Shown here piece after piece: positions 55,903-64,000 of a stretch of DNA of 64,000 bases. The DNA is from Emydura subglobosa (Eukaryota > Chordata > Testudines > Chelidae): positions 709,550 through 773,549 of the forward strand of contig ML680041.1 in assembly GCA_007922225.1 (NCBI GenBank). The letters are read 5' to 3'. The translations under genes and the position numbers were made by a program. Below the pieces are notes generated by a model, which did not search any database, was not told the origin of the DNA, and saw nothing but the letters and a program-made list of their open reading frames with translations. Positions within the stretch are counted from its first letter, which is position 1, and each line of letters begins with the position of its first letter.

Positions 55903-58900
55903 GTAAGTGACCTGCCCCTGTCCTGAACAGCCCAGCTCCTCCATCCCTTGTAACCTCTCGCCCTGTCTCTTCCCGGCATGTCCTTTGATGATCTTTTAAC
56001 TTTCATTGCTTCTGCATCTGCATGATCATGTCAGATCCGGTCTATTTACTTACTCCTTTCAACCCACAGGCTATACACGAATCGAAACTAAGAGAATTGA
56101 TTCTGATTTCATAAATACACCAAACCAGCCCTTCCTAAGATGCTAACGCAACCCTACATCAGGGGTTTTCAACCTTTTTTTCCATTGGTGGACCCCTCTC
56201 CTTAGCGTCTACGCAATGTTCCCCAGGTGGCACATGACCGGGATTCGTCACCAAATTTGGTCCACTGGGCCGGGTACTGACGGGGAGAGCAACATGAATG
56301 TAGACCCCCAAAAAATGTCAAAGGAAGGTGCAGCTTCCTCTGGAAATCTTAGACCCTGGGGTGGTCCGCAGAGTTCCATTTGTTGAAGGAGTAACTCAAG
56401 TTTCGTTTTGATAGGTAACTACTGCAGAGATTTTTAATTTTCCCCCAAATTTCCCCCCCAAAAAAACAAAAGCACTTTTTCCCATGCCTTCAAAATCTCT
56501 GGAAACTTTACGCCATGATGTGGGGCTGACCCATTGTCTGGTTTGGAAACGGAGGGAGGGAGGGGAAAAAGGATGAGCTGGCTTCCCGGAAGGTCAAACA
56601 CAAGTGATTGCACTCCGTAGCAAGGGAGGATTGGATTACATTTAATAGCCGGTGTTATACAGGAGGCCAGAGCAGATGATCGAGTAATCCCTTGTGGTCT
56701 GAAGATCGGTGACTCTATGGATTCACACGCACACACCCCTGCCCTCCATGGGCCCCCAACAAACTCCACTCCAAACTCATAATCAAATCACTCCTCCCCG
56801 TGGTGGATCCTGAGGGCAAGACGTGGGTGCCAGACCTTCACCCATCTCCTAGCGTTCCAGGTGCAGCAGAAAGACTGGGCACTGAAGGTTCGGGGGATGC
56901 CGAAGTCTCATCCATAGAAGACATCTCTCTGAAGCCAGGTGGGACATATCAGTAGGGTAGGGTTGCCGGCCTTCCAGGATTTCCCTTGGGTCTCCAGGAA
57001 TTCAAGATGACTCTTGAATGAAAGCTTGTGTCATGATGAAACCTCCAAGAATACGGCCAAACAAAATTAGCCACCCTAGTAGAGGTGGCAAACGGAAGAA
57101 GACGTGAACCTGTCCTTCTAGACCTACCCTTCTTCTCTCCTCTGTGGTGGAAATTTTGGATGACCTTCTGCCTTTCACACCGTCCCGGATCCAGCCACTC
57201 TTTCCTTGGTCTGCCTCCCCTGGCTTCAGAGGTCAGCCTAGGTGACAATAGTCCCTTCAGGCCTGGAAATCACTGAGCCCGGCAGCAGGGATGGAAGGTC
57301 ACCAGGGAGTTATCCGGGGAGAAGGAGACAATGACCCAGAGGGGCTTGGGGGAAAGGAGTGGCACTGGGATTTGTTTCTCAAAGCAAAGAGTGGATTTGT
57401 GTCTGCTGGGAACCACGTCTCTGGGATGCTCCTTCCTGGGGTGGGGATTTAGAATCATAGAATCATAGAAGATGAGGGTGGGAAGGGACCTCAGGAGGTC
57501 ATCTAGTCCAACCGCCTGCTCAAAGCAGGACCAACCCCAACTAAATCATCCCAGCCAGGGCTTTGTCAAGTCGGGCCTTAAAAACCTCGAAGGATGGAGA
57601 TTCCACCACCTCCCTAGGTAACCCTTTCCAGTGCTTCACCACCCGCCTAGTGAAAAAGGTTTTCCAATATCCAACCTAGACCTCCCGCCCTGCAACTTGA
57701 GACCGTTGCTCCTTGTTCTGCCATCTGCCACCACCGAGAACAGCCTAGACCCATCCTCCCTGGAACCCCCTTTCAGGTAGTTGAAGGCTGCTATCAAATC
57801 CCCCTCACTCTTCTCTTCTACAGACTAAACAAGCCCAGTTCCCTCAGCCTCTCCTCATAAGTCTTGTGCTCCAGCCCCCTAACCATTTTTGCTGCCCTTC
57901 ACTGGACTCTCCCCAGTTTGTCCACATCCTTCCTGTAGTGCAGGGCCCAAAACTGGACACAATACTCCAAATGCAGCCTCATCAGTGACGAATAGAGGGG
58001 AATAATCACTTCCCTTGATCTGCTGGCAATGCCCCTCCTAATGCAGCCCAATATGCTATTAGCCTTCTTGACAACCAGGGCACACTGCTGACTCATATCC
58101 AGCTTCTTGTTCACTGTTACCCACAGGTCCTTTTCTGCAGAACTGCTGTCTAGCTAGTCGGTCCCCAGTCTGTAGCTGTGCATGGGATTCTTCCGACCTA
58201 AGAGGAGGACTCTGCACTTGTCCTTGTTGAACCTCATCAGATTTCTTTTGGCCCAATCCTCCAATTTGTCTAGGTCACTCTGTATCCTATCCCTGCCCTC
58301 TGGTGTATCTACCACTCCCCCCAGCTTAGTGTCATCTGCAAACTTGCTGAGGGTGCAATCCACCCCATCCTCTAGGTTATTAAGGAATATGTTGCAGATG
58401 GAGGGACAATCTGGGTGACTCTGGGGATGTCCTGCTAGGCCTCATCTCTGCTACCCCCTGTGTTTTCTCCCTAGTCACTGCCTCTCTGGTTACCTGCATC
58501 ACCACAGCGACTCCATTAGGGGCTGTGAACCCACAAGGTCCCAGCCCCCTCAGCCGAGATGCCCTTCCCTCCACATCCTCAGAGACTGGTGAGTATCGGC
58601 TGACGGGACACGCGGTCCTTGCAGGCAGGGACAATGCCAAGGATGCCGGCTCCCCGCAGACACCTCATGCTGGATGGAAAGTCACATCTGATGAGGGCAA
58701 AGTCCAACCACGGAGCTGCCCGTGGCCCCAGGCAGCGACTCCCGCACACCGAAATTGTGTCTGTGTGGACACAAAGCGGAACATCTCTTCGCCCCCATCC
58801 CGGCTCTGGAGGAACCACAGTGGGTTGAGGACCCTCCCCACACCTCCCTGTGAGGTTCCCCACCTCCCCGCCAGTTTAAACCCTTCCTGCCAGCGCAGGG

Positions 58901-61023
58901 GCTCACTCCCAGCGCCCAGGACCCGGCGACAGGAAAGCAGTATCTCTGGTCTCCTCCAGGAGCACCCAAGACCCTCATCCGCCAGGGCTCCCCAGCTCCC
59001 GTGGGTCTCGGCCCAGTGACACAGCTCAGAATTTATGGTGGTCAATGCCAGCGGGACCCACATACAGCACAGGCCCAGAGAACGCCCCCCAGGTACCCCT
59101 ACGTCCAGCCCGAGGGGTCACAGCTCTAGGAAGAGAGCAGGGTCCCACGCTGACTGCATGCCAGGGGCTGGAAATCAGGATTCAAGACAATCTGGGGGGC
59201 CCCGGCCCGCACTCTCCCATTTCCCCTTCATTACACAGATATTATGGATGTTTACGGAGGCCCGGCGTGCTCTCCTCCATTTCCACCCCCTTCCATGCAC
59301 CCCGGGTCACCTGCAGTCTCCCACTCCCAGCTCTGGGAACAGAAGGAGCAATGCCACTTCCGCACCGACGCCCCTCCCCTGTCCCCACACTCTGCTGTCT
59401 CTAGTGCCCATTACAGAGAATAACCGCCCCTTCCTCGCACACAGCGCTCTGGTTCGCCCGCTGACCCCTCCCCTTCGTTGCTCCCCTCAGGTCCCCCTCC
59501 TCAGCTGCTGCCGAGCGCGGATCGCCTGTCTGGAGCCATGCACAAGGGGCACCAGGGGAATGGGAAAGGCATCTCCCTCCAGATCCCGTGGATGCGGTCC
59601 TTCAATTTCACAGGTAACCTCACCGGGGAGGGGTGGGGTTGTCCACCCAGCTGCCAGATGGCAGCCGTCTCTGTCCTGACCCTTCCCGTGCCCCTTCTCT
59701 CTTGTCTCTGTAGTGACACTACCTGGGTCCCCAAAGAGTTCCCCATCATGGAACTACTGGCGCTTTCTGATTCCAGGGGCCAGCCTGCTTGCTTTCCTCT
59801 GCTGCTGCTGCAATAAGAAGAGAGGTAGGTCTGGGGGCCCGCATTCTCCACCAGTTTCTCTCTCCTTTGAGTCCCCTCATCATGCCCCGCTCCCCCCAGC
59901 CCCGGGAATGACTGACGGCCCAGTCTAGGGAAGAGGACAGGATCTGCAGCCGGAAGCGCAGGATGCAAACCCCCCTCGGGTACATGATGAATTAGACCAT
60001 CGTGATTTACTCCTACAGGGCAATTGGCGATGACTACTCAGGATAATACTACCTAGCCCGTGTAGGTCACTGTCCAGCACTTCACCATGAAGTTATCCTT
60101 CTCCCCAGTTGTTTTTACAGCTGGGGATAACAAGAGGGGATGGGACTTGGCCATAATCTCTCTGCAAGCCAATGTCTGAGCCAGAAATAGCTGTGGTCCA
60201 TGGACCCCTGGGGAAGGACCCATCTTTCCTCACTTACAAGAGCTCTCTGACCCCTTGTGTCCATCTAAGACAGCGTCTCCTCTCACCTTACATCTTCCCA
60301 AACTCACTGCTTTGTCCCCCTGACTCAAAATGACCTCCTGCTATTCTTCCCTTGCTGTGGGTTTCCTACCCCCTGCTGATTCACATATCAAGGGGCAGTG
60401 GTTGTTTTTGGTCACACACCTTGCTTAACTTCATTGGAGACAGGCAGATAGTGCCTTTCCTGCCCATCTGGGTGAGGGGAGAGGGCAAACAACCTAAGTA
60501 GATTTAAAATGGAGCATGATAAATTCTTGATTGGGACAGGGTTGCCTGTGATGGTAGGGGCTGGACTGATGATCCAGGAGATCCCATGCGTCCTATGGCT
60601 TGTGAATTGGTGGCTGTGAAACTCTGCTAGAGCTGGCTGGATCAGAAAGTCAGGCTGGGGGGGGTCGCTTCCAGTTTTCCTGGCACATCAGTTCTTGATT
60701 CCCTGTGTCGTTTAGGAGCAGAGCCTTCAAACCTTGATCTTGTGGAACTGGATTCCAGGAGCGCTGAGACAAGCCAGACCCCCAAGCCTCCAGAAAAAGG
60801 GCTAGAAGAAGAGGTAACGTGAACCAACCCCCTGTCTCCTCTGCCCTCTTTGTTTCCTGCCCCACCCACCGTTGTCTCTCGTCTCCTTCAGGGCTCCGAC
60901 GCCACCTATGCAATCAGTCCTGTTTCCAGATCCACCGCCCTGCCAGCACCACCGGCGAAGAAGGGATCTAAGCCAGGAGCGGAGAGGGTCGTGTGCACAG
61001 GGGCACTACCCCACCACTTCTAG
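55875..61023 (+). CDS. IGR6: Ig-less membrane receptor of the same family
   Basis: Exons are 55875..55902, 58475..58588, 59491..59613, 59714..59824, 60716..60813 and 60892..61023, in total 606 nt (201 codons plus stop), all in phase (1,1,1,1,0). The leader is MAPTLLLTV continuing into [17 protein letters not shown] Pro/Ser/Thr-rich stretch follows, then a shortened remnant of a type D Ig exon without cysteines, a membrane helix entered by NYWRFLIPG, and a tail laid out like IGR1 but with altered ITIMs. The open frame over six exons suggests it is expressed, or lost function only recently. No further Ig exon was found between its exons, although the 2.6-kb first intron is partly CR1. Confidence 0.68.
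55903..58474. other. IGR6 intron 1
   Basis: The left half (55903-57448) shows no recognisable exon. The right part is the CR1 listed separately. Confidence 0.5.
57449..58400 (-). mobile_element. CR1 LINE, 3' UTR and end of reverse transcriptase
   Basis: It begins with the terminal repeat aatcatagaatcatagaa and gaagggacctcaggaggtca. The minus strand then encodes CR1 reverse-transcriptase residues in two frames, including [20 protein letters not shown] and [15 protein letters not shown]. It is the best-preserved CR1 here, 5' truncated and frameshifted. Confidence 0.92.
58475..58588 (+). CDS. IGR6 leader end and mucin-like exon
   Basis: A 114-nt phase 1-1 exon after ctccctag. [16 protein letters not shown] completes a leader, then [17 protein letters not shown] gives possible O-glycosylation. 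Donor gtgagt at 58589. Confidence 0.6.
59491..59613 (+). CDS. IGR6 degenerate type D Ig exon used as stalk
   Basis: A 123-nt phase 1-1 exon. It starts [16 protein letters not shown], alignable with PPPQPELSVDPPSGTV of IGR1, but the cysteine-bearing core is gone and it ends RSFNFT at the donor. Confidence 0.62.
59714..59824 (+). CDS. IGR6 transmembrane exon
   Basis: A 111-nt phase 1-1 exon: [29 protein letters not shown]. The Arg lies at the place of the IGR2/IGR3/IGR4 Arg. The hydrophobic run is short. Confidence 0.7.
60716..60813 (+). CDS. IGR6 cytoplasmic exon 1
   Basis: A 98-nt exon, phase 1 to 0, [19 protein letters not shown] onward, no tyrosine. Same role as IGR1 5975..6096. Confidence 0.65.
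60892..61023 (+). CDS. IGR6 terminal exon with degenerate ITIMs
   Basis: A 132-nt phase 0 exon. [11 protein letters not shown] corresponds to GSEVTYALIPL of IGR1, so the -2 and +3 residues of the ITIM are lost. ERVVCTGA near the end falls where EHVLYSKV would be, with Cys for Tyr. TAG at 61021. Confidence 0.68.
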   Translation, partial: GSDATYAISPVSRSTALPAPPAKKGSKPGAERVVCTGALPHHF

Positions 61024-61855
61024 CAAGACGCTCAGTGAAGAGAAGGGGCTGGTTGGAAAACAGGGATTCCCTTTCCCGAGACGGTTTGAGGTGGGCCCTT
61101 GGATTCACCCCTCCCTGGAACGAAAGTGCGACCTTATTATTTACGCAAAGCGGATCAGCTCCAGCAGGCCCAATGAGAGTGATTCAACTTCAGAGCCCGG
61201 CTCCGGCAGATTGGAAACTCGGTATCCCCCTGGTTCCAGGCAAGATCTCCCACTCTTCGGTGAGGGTTTCTCTTGGGGACCCCCAGATTCCCTGCCGGAC
61301 CTGAAACCGACCCCTCCCATCCCTGCCCCGGCAGCTGATGCATTTCCACCCAATGGGTCCCTTTCGATGAATCCCGCGAAAACAGTGTTGCATGGAAAAA
61401 TTCCCAGCCAGCTCTGCTAACGCGCCCCTCCTCCATCGTCCCAGTCATTAACCCTGTCACGGCCCTTCCCTCTGCCCCTTTAACTGCTCGACTCCTTCCA
61501 GGACCCCCCTGGCTTCCGTGACAAACATCCCCCGCCGCAGGTCGCCTCTTAATAGCCACCCTTTGTCAATAGTCCTACACCCACTGATAGTAGGTCTGAT
61601 TTTAAGTGTGATGTGTCTTATTGGAATGTGGTTTATGTTTTGTTGGGGAAGGCGAATATATGTTAAATTGGAATCACGTGTTCAAATCGCCTCCCAGTAC
61701 TTGGCCCTGAGACGATAACACACAGAGGGAAATGACCCATTCCATCAATAACGTAGGCCCCAGCGCTATGATGTAGGCCTGAACCAGAGCAGGCCCAGAC
61801 CATGGATACGGTATTTGAAGCTTAAGGGTTAACCCTCACACTGAGAAAGAATAAA
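61024..61855 (+). other. IGR6 3' flank with possible poly(A) signal
   Basis: AATAAA at 61850-61855, about 830 nt past the stop. The part 61270-61561 recurs at 62908-63210. Confidence 0.4.
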
Positions 61856-62752
61856 ATTACTCATTATAGATAGAGATGTTCTGTACACATTGATTGTTTG
61901 TTCACGCCACCCCAAGCTCCACTATGATAAGTGACGGCTTGAACATATGGGTGGGAACATCCTGCCTAAACATCTTGTGATTTCACATTTATGACACATT
62001 GGGGCCCTGTTTGTGAAGATCTACGTATGAACGTTTGGGAACATCCTGAAATCTCAGTGTGATAATTTACAAGTGAAGGAAAGTGCCCAATGCGTATCGG
62101 GAATGTGGTTGATCATGGAACAATGAGAGGGCAAAGAAGATTTCTTTTATTTCCTTTTAGTAAAATTGGTATTAATAGAATTGGTGGAGGTGTAAGGATT
62201 TTATTATGTTAGTAAGTATAAGATATTGTACCAATGTAATGGGATAAGAATGTCATGATTTTTGGTAAGTGTGAGTGAGGAGTGAATGCAGTTTGAGTCT
62301 GCTGAAATAAGACGGCGAGGAAGTAATTGCTGAGGTAATGCTTCGAGAGAGAAGATGCTTTGGTTTAAAGAACTTTTACAACCCAGAGGGCCGAAGATCA
62401 AGATAACCCTGGTAAACAGGGGAGTTAACACCCAAGAACAGAAACAAAACAAAGTGTGACACAGGAATGAAAGAATAATGGGAAAGCTGCTGGCATGCTT
62501 GTGATATGAAATGTAATTGACAATTCCATCAAACAGAGAGACGATCTGACATGTCAAAATCCATAGACCCGAATGGGGATGGATAAGTATAAAAATGGGG
62601 TGAAAAAACCTGGACTTTGGGCTCGTTCTGCAAACTCCAAGGAGCATCGTGTCGCAACCGACAGAGCCCAGCTCCAACCCTGTGTCTGAGTCACCTGGCC
62701 AGTGATTCAGCTTGAACAACACAGAGCCTGGTAATTGTATCCCTCCTGCAGA

Positions 62753-62793
<41 letters not shown>

Positions 62794-62901
62794 AAGTGTG
62801 TTTTAGACAATTGCTTTTTCAAATATTTTCTATATTCATAATAAACGCGCATACTGCCTTGTCCCCTGAATAATTTCCTGCTGTTTCTTTCATGAGTGCA
62901 A
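61562..62901 (+). mobile_element. Putative solo LTR or LTR-like element
   Basis: TATAAAA at 62588-62594, AATAAA at 62840-62845, then tgccttgtcccctgaataat and an end at gtgcaaca. A TG repeat lies between. The left end is not defined. A related end piece is in IGR2 at 11467-11594. Confidence 0.4.
62757..62792. repeat. TG dinucleotide microsatellite
   Basis: Eighteen uninterrupted TG units. Confidence 0.95.
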
Positions 62902-62907
62902 CAGTCT

Positions 62908-63210
62908 GTCTTTGGGACCCCAGATTTCCTCCCGGACCTGAAACCTACCCCTCTCGTCCCACTGAAATCTTCCCAGCAGCTGATGTGTTTCCACCCAACA
63001 GATCCCTTTCAACAAATCCCATGAAAACAGGGATGCATGGAAAAATTCCCAGCCGGCTCTGCTAACACGCCCCTCCTCCATCGTCCCAGTCATTAACCCT
63101 TTCACCGATCTTCCCCCTGCCCCTTGAACTGCTCGACTACTTCCAGGAGCCCCCAGTTTCCGTGACAAACATCCCCCACTGCAGGTCTCTTCTTAATAGC
63201 CACCCTTTGC
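62908..63210. repeat. Second copy of 61270-61561 (direct repeat)
   Basis: Both contain ttcccagccagctctgctaa or its near copy, then cctccatcgtcccagtcatt, and end near aatagccaccctttg. Confidence 0.8.
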
Positions 63211-63429
63211 AGCCCGGCACTGAACCAAGACTCACGACGGGGACCGCGCAGTCTCACCCACTGATCTGCTGGACCCTGCTTTATATTACACACATGGTAG
63301 CAAGGATACACAGACACATACACACAGAGTGTAGAGCAAATCCCCTCCAGCAGAGACACACAGACACACAATAGCAGGGCGGCGGGAAGGGGCCGGACGC
63401 TCTGAGGGCTAGCAGAGCGATCAGTGGGG

Positions 63430-64000
63430 TGGCGGCCACCGGCGTGATTTTTTGGGGCGGGTGGATTTAGTGAGGAGGGGGAAGCGGAAGCGAGGGCTGG
63501 GAAGAACTGGGGGGGGACGGGCAGGTGTGGAGCTGTAGAGCAGAGACTGCTGGGGGGGGGGGGAGAAAATGGCCCATCAGCCCCTTTAAAAACGGGAGGA
63601 AGGTCTCTGGATGCCCAGAGGCATCTGGTTTTGCTGCGTCTGCGGGTCGGGTCTCTGGTTCGCTCATGGGATCATCTCGCACGGGACCGCACAGACCTTC
63701 CCTTCTGTGCCCGCTGCGCAGTGGGTGGGAGAGGGGGTGAACGCCAGGGGGGAAGCCATCGCTGGGGGGTCAGAGCAGGAAGGAGACCCAGCGTGGGGTG
63801 TATGTCGATCCTTTAATCCCAGGGCAGGCAGGGGGCACAGGCCTGGGGCACCGTGGCCTGTGCTGCAGAGCCAGCTGACGCGCCGAGCGGGGCAGCCAAG
63901 AGGAAGCAGCCAGCGCCACTGCGGTCGGAGAGGTGATTGATCGTTTCCGTTCTCTCCCTGCCCCCACCCCATCCGAGACCTTCCTCTTCGCAGCGGGAGG
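63430..64000. repeat. Inverted-repeat arm matching 54216-54725
   Basis: The reverse complement of 54216-54725 with an extra piece at about 63665-63738; the arm runs off the window. It includes the ggagaacggaaacgatcaat segment in reverse (63940). Confidence 0.8.

Noticed and set aside
55353..56006. 217-codon minus-strand open frame
   Set aside because: Antisense to CR1 and to the IGR6 leader exon, without domain-like composition or splice support.
1..64000. CRISPR arrays, bacterial operons or phage genes
   Set aside because: No spaced direct-repeat array or Shine-Dalgarno-led operon is seen; the intron structure and CR1 elements show vertebrate nuclear DNA.

Overview
The window is vertebrate nuclear DNA, most likely from a turtle. 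CR1 LINE fragments occur throughout (the one at 57.4-58.4 kb keeps a reverse-transcriptase FADDTKLGG box), and the tRNA-type SINE of turtles recurs (17.7, 32.9, 44.9 and 52.9 kb, with phrases such as tagtggttagagc and ggactcctgggttctat). All genes are split by GT-AG introns; there are no bacterial features.

The region is a cluster of six immunoglobulin-like receptor genes of the leukocyte receptor complex type (the KIR/LILR/FcalphaR/GPVI/A1BG/IGSF1 superfamily). I label them IGR1-IGR6; these are local labels, not gene symbols. They share a two-exon signal peptide (31+39 nt in four genes), one Ig domain per exon with phase-1 boundaries, a membrane exon, then either a stop or tail exons. IGR1 (+, 1-7277, 5' end missing) and IGR4 (-, 35299-27872) carry two-ITIM tails. 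IGR2 (-, 16029-9791) and IGR3 (+, 21310-25211) end right after a membrane segment with an Arg at its outer edge, as in FcRgamma-coupled activating receptors. IGR5 (+, 41684-52783) has five Ig domains and a different tyrosine-containing tail on four tiny exons. IGR6 (+, 55875-61023) has no intact Ig domain and a degenerate ITIM tail.

Layout: IGR1 and IGR2 converge, IGR2 and IGR3 diverge, IGR3 and IGR4 converge, IGR4 and IGR5 diverge, and IGR6 follows IGR5. About 4.4-10.9 kb is an inverted duplicate of about 24.1-30.8 kb. The 5' halves of IGR2 and IGR4 are direct duplicates, and that of IGR5 is an inverted copy. IGR2 and IGR4 therefore share distal Ig domains and leader but carry opposite tails, which is the paired activating/inhibitory pattern.

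Damage is visible: IGR1 has a lost splice acceptor and a stop-containing pseudoexon, IGR4 has a one-base homopolymer frameshift, IGR2 has lost the leader donor kept by IGR4 and IGR5, and a 10-N gap sits in a GACA repeat. The remainder is CR1, SINE and LTR-like elements, 3' UTRs and unrecognised spacer. Exon limits were derived by hand from splice sites, reading phase and comparison among the paralogues; no database search was possible.
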